Positions 56,453 to 64,000 of a stretch of DNA of 64,000 nucleotides are shown here, in pieces. The stretch comes from Oceanimonas aquatica. GTDB taxonomy: Bacteria > Pseudomonadota > Gammaproteobacteria > Enterobacterales > Aeromonadaceae. A program made the position numbers and the translations under genes. The stretch covers positions 1 through 64,000 of the forward strand of contig NZ_JAVBHX010000004.1 in the NCBI RefSeq assembly GCF_030732065.1. Direction: 5' to 3'. Position 1 is the stretch's first letter, and each line of letters opens with the position of its first letter. The notes below the pieces were generated by a model. The model did not search any database, was not told where the DNA came from, and saw nothing but the letters and a program-made list of their open reading frames with translations.

Positions 56453-56806
56453 TTAGCTACCGCGGTAGGTAGAGTAGCTGTAGGGCGAGATCAGCAGGGG
56501 TACGTGATAGTGCTCTTCGCCTTCGGCAATACCAAAGCGGATAACAACGTCATCCAGGAACGCCGGCTCGAGCAGTTCAATACCTTGTTTCTTGAAATAA
56601 GGAGAGGTGTGGAATACCAGCTGGTATTTGCCTGATACATAGTCAGCACCTTCCAGGATGGGCGCATCGGTACGGCCGTCGTGGTTGGTGTAAACGGTGT
56701 TGAGCAGCGTGGTTTGCTCGCCGTCCACCTTGTACAGCTCAACCTTGATGTCGGTGCCGGGCAGGCCCTTGGCAGTATCGAGTACGTGAGTAGTGAGTCT
56801 TCCCAT
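56453..56806 (-). CDS. uraH: 5-hydroxyisourate hydrolase
   Basis: A 117-residue transthyretin-like enzyme hydrolysing 5-hydroxyisourate to OHCU in urate degradation. The C-terminal tetrapeptide YRGS is diagnostic for HIU hydrolase against transthyretin. LTTHVLDTAKGLPG holds the first active-site His. ATG 56806 is preferred; AAGG lies about ten bases before it. First gene of the minus-strand unit with the purine permease, divergent from puuE. Confidence 0.93.
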   Translation of the reverse strand: MGRLTTHVLDTAKGLPGTDIKVELYKVDGEQTTLLNTVYTNHDGRTDAPILEGADYVSGKYQLVFHTSPYFKKQGIELLEPAFLDDVVIRFGIAEGEEHYHVPLLISPYSYSTYRGS

Positions 56807-57169
56807 TTTCAAGTTACCTTGCGCATTACTGCGTCTTCAAAGTCCAAGGTACTACCGACGAACAACGCCGGTAGAAGTATTTTTACATCAAGATAACTGG
56901 TCCGTCTACATTATCTTAACATCGAGATATGTTTTTTTACGTACCAGATCACATTTCTGAACGTGGACATCTTGATTCATCGCTGATTGTCATTGCTTTA
57001 CGGCCACAAAGCAAGATTTCCGGATGCCTTCCGATACAAAAACTAAACCAGTCATTTACATAAGTTGATTTTATTGTATACAATGGGAAGATTGTGACGA
57101 CCGTCAAACTCTCTCTTCCCGGCTGCCTTTGGCCGGCATGTAATCCTTTGTTTTTTTAGGAGTTTTCAG
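56807..57169. promoter_or_regulatory. uraH-puuE divergent control region
   Basis: This 363-bp region contains the perfect palindrome ATTGTATACAAT (57073-57084), the inverted repeat TGACG-AC-CGTCA (57095-57106), and three related sequences ACATCAAGATA (about 56885), AACATCGAGATA (about 56919) and ACATCTTGATT (about 56967). It is AT-rich and carries the two divergent promoters. No coding frame is convincing. Confidence 0.65.
57073..57084. promoter_or_regulatory. Perfect TTGTATACAA palindrome before puuE
   Basis: ATTGTATACAAT is a perfect 12-bp palindrome, the symmetric form of the TTGTATACGT elements at 32559 and 23411. It is a probable binding site of the FCD-type GntR regulator, located 86 bases before puuE. 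Confidence 0.65.
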
Positions 57170-58090
57170 ATGAGCCAAAACAAAGACTATCCCCGCGACC
57201 TGGTCGGGTATGGCGCCAACCCTCCTCACCCCAAGTGGCCCGGTGACGCCCGTATCGCCATCAACTTTGTACTGAACTACGAAGAAGGCGGTGAGCGTAA
57301 CGTGTTGCACGGCGACGGCGAATCTGAAGCCTTCCTGTCTGAAATGCCGGCGGCCGTGGCCTTCCCCGATGCCCGCCACATGAGCATGGAATCCATCTAC
57401 GAATACGGCAGCCGCGCTGGCGTATGGCGTCTGCTGCGCCTGTTCAAGCGCTACGACATTCCGCTGACCATCTTCGCCGTGGCCACCGCCATTGAGCGCT
57501 ATCCGGAAATCGCCAAGGCGTTTATGGACGAAGGTCACGAGATCTGCTCGCACGCCTACAAGTGGATCACCTATCAGTTCATGAGCGAAGAAGAAGAGCG
57601 CGAGCATTACCACAAGGCGATGGAAATCTTTGAACGCGTCTGTGGCCAGCGCCCCCAGGGCTGGTATACCGGCCGTGACAGCCCCAACACCCGCAAGATT
57701 GTGATGGAAGACGAAGGCATTCTGTATGACTCCGATTCCTACGGCGACGATCTGCCTTACTGGGTAGACAACAAGGGCAAGGGCCACCTGGTGATTCCGT
57801 ACGTGATGGACACCAACGACATGCGCTTTGGCCAGGGTTGCTACAACAACGGTGAAGAATTCTACCAGTATCTGAAAGATGCCTTCGACGTGCTCTATGA
57901 AGAAGGCGCCGAAGCTCCCAAGATGCTGTCTATCGGCATGCACTGCCGCCTGCTGGGCCGTCCGGGCCGTATGGCCGGTCTGGAGCGTTTCATCAAGTAC
58001 GCCCGCAGCCACGACAAGGTGTGGTTTACCCGCCGCATCGACATTGCCAAGCACTGGCATGAGCACCACCCCTATAAAGGAAACAAGTAA
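57170..58090 (+). CDS. puuE: Allantoinase PuuE (polysaccharide-deacetylase type)
   Basis: A 306-residue NodB-homology protein converting allantoin to allantoate without the usual amidohydrolase fold. RDLVGYGANPPHPKWPGDARIAINFVLNYEEGGE is the signature start of PuuE. EGHEICSHAYKWITY and GWYTGRDSPNTR are further family blocks. A T-rich leader and TTTTTTAGGAG precede the ATG. Its stop overlaps the uraD start as TAATG. Confidence 0.93.
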   Translation: MSQNKDYPRDLVGYGANPPHPKWPGDARIAINFVLNYEEGGERNVLHGDGESEAFLSEMPAAVAFPDARHMSMESIYEYGSRAGVWRLLRLFKRYDIPLTIFAVATAIERYPEIAKAFMDEGHEICSHAYKWITYQFMSEEEEREHYHKAMEIFERVCGQRPQGWYTGRDSPNTRKIVMEDEGILYDSDSYGDDLPYWVDNKGKGHLVIPYVMDTNDMRFGQGCYNNGEEFYQYLKDAFDVLYEEGAEAPKMLSIGMHCRLLGRPGRMAGLERFIKYARSHDKVWFTRRIDIAKHWHEHHPYKGNK

Positions 58091-58605
58091 TGAGCCTGTT
58101 CAAGACCTGCAAGCCCGCCTCCATGGGCCGCGACGAATTCGTAAAAACTTTCGCCGACATCTACGAGCACTCTCCCTGGGTGGCAGAGCAGACTTATGAT
58201 CAGGGCCTGACCGAGGCCGACAATGAGATTGAAAAGCTGCACGCCCGCATGAGCGGTGTGATGCTGAACGCCGACAAGCAGGCTCAGCTTGACCTGATCA
58301 ACGCTCACCCGGATCTGGCCGGCAAGGCCGCCCAGCGCGGCGAGCTGACCGAAGCCTCCACCAACGAGCAGGCCGGTGCCGGCATCAGCGAGTGCACCGC
58401 CGAAGAGTTCGAGCGCTTCACCACCCTGAACAACGCCTACAAGGAAAAATTCCAGTTTCCGTTCATCATGGCGGTAAAAGGCTCCAACCGTCACCAGATC
58501 CTGGCGGCCTTTGAAGAGCGTATTCACAACGATTACGACACCGAGTTTGATCGCGCCGTTGCCGAGATCAACAAGATTGCCGCGTTCCGTCTGAACGACA
58601 TGTAA
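58090..58605 (+). CDS. uraD: OHCU decarboxylase
   Basis: A 171-residue enzyme giving S-allantoin from OHCU. HPDLAGKA with His73, and the EQAGAGISECTAEEFERFTTLNNAYKEKFQFPFIMAVKG block are diagnostic. Coupled to puuE by a TAATG overlap. In the pathway it acts just before PuuE and after UraH. Confidence 0.95.
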   Translation: MSLFKTCKPASMGRDEFVKTFADIYEHSPWVAEQTYDQGLTEADNEIEKLHARMSGVMLNADKQAQLDLINAHPDLAGKAAQRGELTEASTNEQAGAGISECTAEEFERFTTLNNAYKEKFQFPFIMAVKGSNRHQILAAFEERIHNDYDTEFDRAVAEINKIAAFRLNDM

Positions 58606-58663
58606 CACGGCCGGCGAGGCTGTCTGCCTCGCCGTTCTTTCTTCTTCTCTGCAGGAGGCAGTA

Positions 58664-59173
58664 ATGATCAAAACTCTCAAGATCGAGCCGCTGACCAAGG
58701 AAGCCTTTGCTCCCTTTGGTGACGTGATCGAATCCGAAGGTCGTGACTACTTCATGATCAACAACGGCTCCACTCAGCGTTACCACAAGCTGGGCGAAGT
58801 GCAGCTGGACGAACAGGGCCAGGGCATCATCAACATTTTCCGTGCTGAAACCCTGGAATATCCGCTGCAGGTGAAAATGCTGGAGCGCCACCCGTTTGGA
58901 TCCCAGTCTTTCATTCCGCTGTTCGGTCACGACTTCCTGCTGGTGGTTGCCCCGGTTGGCGACGGCAGCATGAACATAGACCCGTCCACCGTACGCGCCT
59001 TCCGCGCCACCGGTCGCCAGGGTGTGAACTACCACAGAGGCGTATGGCACCATCCGATCATGGCGCTGCGTGACAACGACGAGTTTCTGGTGGTGGATCG
59101 CAGTGGTCCGGGCAACAACTGTGACGAGTTCTTCTTTGACGAGTCGGTACAACTGACCGTTGAACTGGACTGA
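58664..59173 (+). CDS. allA: Ureidoglycolate lyase AllA
   Basis: A 169-residue cupin-fold enzyme splitting ureidoglycolate to glyoxylate and urea. PLTKEAFAPFGDVIES and the C-terminal GVNYHRGVWHHPIMAL metal/active-site segment identify the family. GCAGGAGG precedes the ATG. Third gene of puuE-uraD-allA; a terminator follows. Allantoicase, which would supply its substrate, is not present in this window. Confidence 0.93.
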   Translation: MIKTLKIEPLTKEAFAPFGDVIESEGRDYFMINNGSTQRYHKLGEVQLDEQGQGIINIFRAETLEYPLQVKMLERHPFGSQSFIPLFGHDFLLVVAPVGDGSMNIDPSTVRAFRATGRQGVNYHRGVWHHPIMALRDNDEFLVVDRSGPGNNCDEFFFDESVQLTVELD

Positions 59174-59192
59174 GCCACAGCCCGCTGATGTT

Positions 59193-59226
59193 AAAAGGCC
59201 CGCATTCAATGAATGCGGGCCTTTTT
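59193..59226. terminator. Bidirectional terminator after allA
   Basis: AAAAGGCCCGCATTC and GAATGCGGGCCTTTTT form a long stem with T and A runs, between allA and the convergent AI-2E-type gene. Confidence 0.92.
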
Positions 59227-59236
59227 GTTTACGCGT

Positions 59237-59256
59237 CGCCCCCGCGAAGGCGGGGG
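59237..59256. repeat. Palindromic intergenic unit related to those at 43.1 and 43.3 kb
   Basis: GCCCCCGCGAAGGCGGGGGC is the same CCCCCGCCTTCGCGGGGG unit in the other orientation. Probably a genome-wide dispersed element. Confidence 0.6.
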
Positions 59257-59265
59257 CCCAGGGCC

Positions 59266-60321
59266 TCAGTCCTCCAGCTCGTGGCCGTTGAACTCGCGCA
59301 TAAAGATATCCCAGAACACCAGAAACAGGGCCGCCACCAGCGGGCCGATGACAAAGCCGTTGATGCCCATCAGGCTGATCCCCCCAAGGGTGGAGAACAG
59401 CACCAGATAGTCGGGCAGTTTGGTGTCGCGGCCCACCAGCAGCGGGCGCAGCACGTTGTCGGCCAGGCCGATGACCAGGGCGCCAAAGGCCACCAGCACA
59501 CTGCCCGAAACCCATTCGCCGGTGGCAAACAGGTAGATGGCCACCGGCAGCCACACCAGGGCCGCGCCAATGGCCGGGATCAGTGACAGAAACGCCATCA
59601 CCACGCCCCACAGCAGCGGCCCGGGAATGTCCAGCACCCAGAAAATAAAGCCGCCCAGGGCCCCCTGGGCCATGGCCACCAGAATGTTACCCTTGACCGT
59701 GGCCCGGGTCACTTCCGAGAACTTGGCAAACAGGGTGCGCTCCCGGGCATCTCCCAGGGGCAGGGCCCGCACCAGCAGCTCGGTCAGCTGATGGCCGTCA
59801 CGCAGTAAAAAGAACGTCAGATACAGCATCAGCGCCACGTCCACCACAAAGGTAAAGGTGCTCTGACCGGCGTTAAGCGCCTTGCCCGCCAGCAGTTTGC
59901 TGGCGGTGACTGCCGCCTCCGACAGCTTTTCGCGCACGCTGTCCAGATCGATGCCCAGCCGCCCCAGCAGATCGGGCAGCAGCGGAAAGGCGGTGCGCAC
60001 CTGCTCCAGCAGCTTGCCGGGGCTGATTTCACCCTGATCGATGCGCTGGTACAGCAGCAGCCCTTCCTGGGCGAACGAGGCCGCGATAAACAGCACCGGC
60101 AGCACCACGATGATCACGCAGAACGCCAGGGTCAGCAGCGCTGCCCGGTTGGGCTTGTCGCCGATGCGCGCCATGATGGCGTTTTGCAGCGGATAGAAAA
60201 TCACGCTGATGGCGCAGGCCCAGAAAATGGCGCCCCAGAAGGGCCTGAGCACCAGCCCGAACAGCAGGCTGACCAGCAGCAGGGTAAACAGAAAAGAACG
60301 TTGCTCGATTTTTTCGCGCAT
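59266..60321 (-). CDS. AI-2E family transporter (PerM/DUF20)
   Basis: A 351-residue membrane protein with about 7-8 hydrophobic segments. DIPGPLLWGVVMAFLSLIPAIGAALVWLPVAIYLF and ADNVLRPLLVGRDTKLPDYLVLFSTLGGI are the family core. Members include autoinducer-2 exporters and Na+/H+ antiporters, so the substrate is undefined. MREKIEQRSF is taken as start; a further 24 residues upstream look non-coding. Monocistronic. Confidence 0.87.
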   Translation of the reverse strand: MREKIEQRSFLFTLLLVSLLFGLVLRPFWGAIFWACAISVIFYPLQNAIMARIGDKPNRAALLTLAFCVIIVVLPVLFIAASFAQEGLLLYQRIDQGEISPGKLLEQVRTAFPLLPDLLGRLGIDLDSVREKLSEAAVTASKLLAGKALNAGQSTFTFVVDVALMLYLTFFLLRDGHQLTELLVRALPLGDARERTLFAKFSEVTRATVKGNILVAMAQGALGGFIFWVLDIPGPLLWGVVMAFLSLIPAIGAALVWLPVAIYLFATGEWVSGSVLVAFGALVIGLADNVLRPLLVGRDTKLPDYLVLFSTLGGISLMGINGFVIGPLVAALFLVFWDIFMREFNGHELED

Positions 60322-60426
60322 GAAGTAAAGGTTCCGAAGGAAACGGAGCCCCAGTGTAAAGAAGGGGGGATAAAGTGGCCAGAGAATGCGCACGCCGGCG
60401 GTTGAGGCCGCCGGCGTGAACAGGCC

Positions 60427-60585
60427 TTAGCTGGTGCGGTAGCGTCCTACCAGCTGTTGCGGCTCTGGCATAAGCTGGCCAGATTCCACCGGGTGACCGC
60501 GAGGCCTTAGCTGGTGAGGTAGCGTCCTACCAGCTGTTACAGTGCGGCATAAGCTGGCCACATTCAACCGGCTTACCGCACGGCT
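60427..60585 (-). repeat. Two extra tandem copies of the chemoreceptor 3' end
   Basis: Units begin at 60427 and 60507, and the real gene end begins at 60586, giving periods of 80 and 79 bp. Each extra copy on the minus strand still encodes QLVGRYRTS or QLVGRYLTS and a TAA stop. Similarity continues through TAAGCTGGCC-type sequence between copies. Confidence 0.85.
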
Positions 60586-62256
60586 TTAGCTGGTGCGGTA
60601 GCGTCCCACCAGTTGTTGTAGCCGGCTGGCCAGATCGCCCAGCTGGCGACTGGTCTGAGTGGCGGCCCTGGAGCCGGCGTTGGTCTGCTCGGCAATGGCC
60701 ACAATCTGATGCACGTTGGTGTTGATGCTTTCCGATACCTGAGTCTGCTCTTCCGCCGCGCTGGCGATCTGGGCGTTCATCAGGTTGATGGTGTTCACCG
60801 CGGTGCCGATGTCGAGCAGGGCCTCGTCGATGCGGCGGGCCTCGGTCACGGTGTGACTGGAGCCGTCGCGAATGGTCTCGATGGCCTGCACCGCTTCCTT
60901 GGCCCCCTGCTGCAGCCGGGTGATCATGGTGTGAATCTCCTCGGTGCTGGTCTGGGTACGGCCGGCCAGGGTGCGCACCTCGTCGGCCACCACCGCAAAG
61001 CCACGGCCCTGCTCGCCGGCCCGGGCCGCTTCGATGGCGGCGTTGAGCGCCAGCAGGTTGGTCTGCTCGGCCACGCCGCGGATCACGTCGAGCACGGTAC
61101 CAATCTGCTCCGATTCCTGACCCAGCCGCTGAATGATGTCGACCCCGGCGGCAACCTGGTTTTCCAGCCCATCAATCACCGTAATGGCGCCCTGCAGCTG
61201 CTGCTGGGCGTTGTTCACCAGGGTTTCGGCCTGTTCGGCGGCCTCGGCGGCGTTGGCGGCGCTGCTGGCCACTTCCTGGGCGGTGGCCGACATCTGGTTC
61301 ATGGCGGTGGCCAGCTGGTCGCTCTCGTGATGCTGGCGATCGATGCCGGCCTCGGTTTCTTCCATAAAGCGCTGCAGCTCGTTGCTGGCCTGCTGCAGGG
61401 TGTCAGCGGAATGGCGGGTGTTCTGCACCAGATCGCTGATCTGGCCGGCAAACTGATTAAAGGAGCGGGCCAGGGTGCCCAGTTCGTTTTGCTGGTTGGC
61501 GTCGAGCCGGCGGGTCAGATCCCCTTCTCCCTGAGCGATGTTCTCCATGGTGTGCACCGCCTGACGAATGGGGGCGTGAATGCCCCGGGCGATGACCAGG
61601 CCCACGGCGGCGATCAGCGCCAGCAGCAAGGTGGCGGAGAGTGCCGAGTTGATCAGGCCCTGACGCACCGAGGCCGACAGCTCCTGCTCCAGCCGGGCCA
61701 CGGTGGCCAGCAGGTCGTCGATGTAAAAACCGGTGCCCAGCAGCCAGTCGGTGCCGGGAATGGGCATGATATGGGCCAGCTTGGGCGAGCCCTGATTGCT
61801 GTTGGGCTTGGGCCACTTGTATTCCACATAGCCGCCGCCATTACGGCCCAGATCTATGTATTCCTGCACCAGATGGCGGCCATCCGGGCTGGTGGAATTG
61901 AAGTAGTTCTTGCCTTCCCGGGCCGGGTTGTCGGCGCTGACCACCTGTACACCGTCATGGTTGTAGACAAAAAAGTAGCCTGAGCCCTGGTCAAAGCGCA
62001 GCCGGCGCAGCTGCTCCTTGGCGATGGTGGTGTCGCCCCGGGCCAGCAGCGGCTGAATGCTGGTAATGGCCAGCTCCATGTAGTTGGAGAGCTGTTGCTT
62101 GCGGGACTCAAAAAGGGATTGATGCAGGCTTTGGCCGCTGAGCTCTTTCAGCCGCAGCGACTGGGACACATTGACCCAGGTGCTGACAGCGGCCAGCAGC
62201 AGCAACGGCAACAACGCCAGCAACAGAATTTTTTGCCTGATGGAAAGTCGTTTCAT
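60586..62256 (-). CDS. Methyl-accepting chemotaxis protein with sCache sensor
   Basis: A 556-residue chemoreceptor. Membrane helix 1 is about 11-33; a periplasmic sCache_2-type domain follows ([25 protein letters not shown] through [18 protein letters not shown]); helix 2 is about 205-225; then HAMP, and the signalling domain with the hairpin tip [35 protein letters not shown]. Ligand unknown; sCache domains often bind small carboxylates. The C-terminus ends [10 protein letters not shown] with no CheR pentapeptide. ATG 62256 is preferred; GTG at 62268 is an alternative. Confidence 0.92.
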   Translation of the reverse strand: MKRLSIRQKILLLALLPLLLLAAVSTWVNVSQSLRLKELSGQSLHQSLFESRKQQLSNYMELAITSIQPLLARGDTTIAKEQLRRLRFDQGSGYFFVYNHDGVQVVSADNPAREGKNYFNSTSPDGRHLVQEYIDLGRNGGGYVEYKWPKPNSNQGSPKLAHIMPIPGTDWLLGTGFYIDDLLATVARLEQELSASVRQGLINSALSATLLLALIAAVGLVIARGIHAPIRQAVHTMENIAQGEGDLTRRLDANQQNELGTLARSFNQFAGQISDLVQNTRHSADTLQQASNELQRFMEETEAGIDRQHHESDQLATAMNQMSATAQEVASSAANAAEAAEQAETLVNNAQQQLQGAITVIDGLENQVAAGVDIIQRLGQESEQIGTVLDVIRGVAEQTNLLALNAAIEAARAGEQGRGFAVVADEVRTLAGRTQTSTEEIHTMITRLQQGAKEAVQAIETIRDGSSHTVTEARRIDEALLDIGTAVNTINLMNAQIASAAEEQTQVSESINTNVHQIVAIAEQTNAGSRAATQTSRQLGDLASRLQQLVGRYRTS

Positions 62257-62458
62257 CCTTGATACCACCCTAGATTTGTTTACATATTTTTATCATTTTG
62301 TTTTATGAATGTCATTTGGGTCGGTACAAAATAAGTTAACCCTATGAGCAATCAATACCGGGTTAACGGCAGAAAGCGTCCGGGCTTGAGCCCGGTTTTC
62401 TTTCAAGGCTCAGTGCCAGTGGGTATGATGAGCGCAGATGTAAACATACGGACTCGTT

Positions 62459-64000
62459 ATGAACCTCACCATTCTTGCCGGCCCGCTGTTGCGCCGGGCC
62501 GACCCTTCACGCCTGGTATTCTGGCTGGCCAGCCGCGAAGAGCTGGCCTTTCGCCTGTGCCTGCCCGACCGCGAGCCTTTGCTGTTTTCCGGCGAGGGCC
62601 AGCGGCAGCTGCGGGTGGGGGAGTCCTGTTTTATTCAATTGCTGGACCTGCGCCTGGATGAGCCCCTGCCCACCGACACGCGCCTGTCTTACGATCTGCA
62701 GTGGCGCCGGCCGGGCGAGCAGGACTGGCACGGCATGGCCGAGTGGGGGCGCGAGCTGTGTTATGAAGGGGAAAGCCTGCCCAGCCTGGTGATCCGCAGC
62801 AAGCTCGACAGCCTGCTGCACGGTTCCTGCCGCAAGCCTCACCACGCCGCGCCCGATGGCCTGGTAGCGGCAGACGCCTGGCTCGGTGAGCGTCACAGCC
62901 AGCCGGCCCAGCGTCCGGCGCAACTCATGCTGAGCGGGGATCAGATCTACGCCGACGACGTGGCCGGCCCCATGCTCACCGCCATTCATCAGCTGATCGG
63001 GAAGCTGGGGCTGTATGGCGAGGAGCTGGAGGGCGCCCTGGTGGCCGACAGCGACGAGCTTTTTGCCAGCCCGCTCAACTATTACCGGCGCGAGCAACTG
63101 CTGCCCGGCACGCGGGAAAACGTGCCGCTGCAAAAGCGTTTTTTTGAAGGGGCGCGCAAGCCCATCTTTACCACCAGCAGTGCCGCCAACCACCTGATCA
63201 CCCTGGCCGAGGTGCTGGCCATGTACCTGCTGGTGTGGTCGCCGGTGCCCTGGCAGCTGCTGCCCGAGGATCGTCCGCAGCTTGACGGGGATCTGGCCGA
63301 ACGTTACCGGCACGAGCGGGAGCGGCTGGCGGCTTTTGTGGACGGCCTGCCGGCGGTGCGCCGGCTGCTGGCCCATATGTCCACCCTGATGATCTTTGAC
63401 GATCATGACGTGACCGACGACTGGAACCTCACCGCCGGCTGGGAACAAAGCGCCTATGGCCATCCGTTCTCCAAACGGATCATCGGCAACGCTCTTGCCG
63501 GTTACCTGATCTGCCAGGGCTGGGGCAATGATCCCGATGCCTTTGCCGGCGATCCTTTGGAACGATTACAGGCCTGGAGCGAGCAACCGGACGGTGAGCG
63601 TCAGGATCAACTGATCGATACCCTGCTGACGTTTGACGGCTGGCAATACCAGCTCGACACTCAGCCCCGGCTGCTGGTGCTCGATACCCGTACCCGGCGC
63701 TGGCGCTCCGAGTCCAGCCTGAACCGGCCGTCCGGGCTGATGGACTGGGAGGCGCTGACCGAGCTGCAGGGTGAAATGCTCAATCAGGAGTCGGTGGTGG
63801 TGGTGTCACCCACCCCGGTGTTCGGGGTGAAGCTGATCGAGGTGATTCAGAAGATCTTTACCTGGCTGGGCAAGCCGCTGCTGGTGGATGCGGAAAACTG
63901 GATGGCCCACAAGGGCACCGCCAACGTGATCCTCAACATCTTTCGCCATGCCCGCACCCCGGCCAATTACGTGATCCTCTCCGGCGATGTGCACTACTCC
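62459..64000 (+). CDS. PhoD-like metallophosphatase, truncated by the window edge
   Basis: The frame is open from ATG 62459 through the last base, 514 codons with no stop. It reads MNLTILAGPLLRRADPSRLV at the start. Metal-binding motifs of PhoD-type phosphatases are visible: LSGDQIYADD near residue 160, IFDDHDVTDDWN near 313, and LSGDVHYS at the end. There is no signal peptide, so a cytoplasmic PhoD_2-type protein is likely. GGACTCGTT before the ATG gives a poor Shine-Dalgarno. Substrate unknown. The C-terminus lies beyond the window. Confidence 0.85.
   Translation, partial: MNLTILAGPLLRRADPSRLVFWLASREELAFRLCLPDREPLLFSGEGQRQLRVGESCFIQLLDLRLDEPLPTDTRLSYDLQWRRPGEQDWHGMAEWGRELCYEGESLPSLVIRSKLDSLLHGSCRKPHHAAPDGLVAADAWLGERHSQPAQRPAQLMLSGDQIYADDVAGPMLTAIHQLIGKLGLYGEELEGALVADSDELFASPLNYYRREQLLPGTRENVPLQKRFFEGARKPIFTTSSAANHLITLAEVLAMYLLVWSPVPWQLLPEDRPQLDGDLAERYRHERERLAAFVDGLPAVRRLLAHMSTLMIFDDHDVTDDWNLTAGWEQSAYGHPFSKRIIGNALAGYLICQGWGNDPDAFAGDPLERLQAWSEQPDGERQDQLIDTLLTFDGWQYQLDTQPRLLVLDTRTRRWRSESSLNRPSGLMDWEALTELQGEMLNQESVVVVSPTPVFGVKLIEVIQKIFTWLGKPLLVDAENWMAHKGTANVILNIFRHARTPANYVILSGDVHYS

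Noticed and set aside
57091-57106. TGTGACGACCGTCAAA as a second RutR box before puuE
   Set aside because: The half-sites are spaced two bases closer than in the RutR consensus and the inner CA/TG is missing.

Overview
The window is about 64 kb of gene-dense, fairly GC-rich chromosome from a gammaproteobacterium. The evidence is tusDCB in front of rpsL-rpsG-fusA-tuf, a leuABCD operon with a leucine leader, two DUF3461 proteins, a YheO-type regulator, thiBPQ and bfd. Gene content resembles marine/halotolerant Aeromonadales such as Oceanimonas, Oceanisphaera or Zobellella; this is an inference from gene content, not a database match. No insertion sequence, integrase, tRNA gene or CRISPR array was seen.

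Layout. 1-5.5 kb: 5S rRNA at the end of an rRNA operon, a PIN-PhoH ATPase, thiamine importer genes thiBPQ (minus strand) and a PilZ protein. 5.5-13.1 kb: leuABCD (minus strand) with a leader peptide and attenuator, divergent from ilvI-ilvH. 13.2-20 kb: a YheO-type regulator with ridA, tusDCB, and the str operon. 20-24 kb: a DUF442 phosphatase with a SulP transporter, bfd, and a SieB-like membrane protein. 23.5-33.4 kb: first purine-catabolism block (heme-binding-like protein, RutR-like regulator, MFS exporter, xdhABC, guaD, FCD-type GntR regulator). 33.6-47.4 kb: taurine dissimilation locus (tauX, tauY, tauR, sulfate/sulfite exporter with a HypT-like LysR regulator, xsc, pta, DUF6506-like gene, universal stress protein, TRAP transporter tauKLM). 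47.4-55 kb: cobS/cobT-like pair, second SulP transporter, an aldehyde dehydrogenase homologue without its catalytic cysteine, and two DUF3461 proteins. 55-59.2 kb: second purine block (NCS2 purine permease, uraH, puuE, uraD, allA). 59.2-64 kb: AI-2E-family permease, a chemoreceptor followed by two extra copies of its own 3' end, and a PhoD-like phosphatase cut by the window edge.

How the genes work together. Taurine would enter through TauKLM, be oxidised by TauXY to sulfoacetaldehyde, be split by Xsc to acetyl phosphate and sulfite, and reach acetyl-CoA through Pta, with the sulfur anion exported by the YeiH/TauZ-type protein. Three promoters of this locus (tauX, xsc, tauK) carry paired NTGGNCNTAA-like repeats exactly 23 bp apart, probable TauR sites. 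The purine genes cover guanine to xanthine to urate, then hydroxyisourate to allantoin to allantoate, and ureidoglycolate to glyoxylate. Urate oxidase and allantoicase are not in the window. A shared TTGTATAC(G/A) element lies before the GntR gene, puuE and the heme-binding-like gene, and a RutR-type box lies before xdhA, suggesting two layers of purine regulation.
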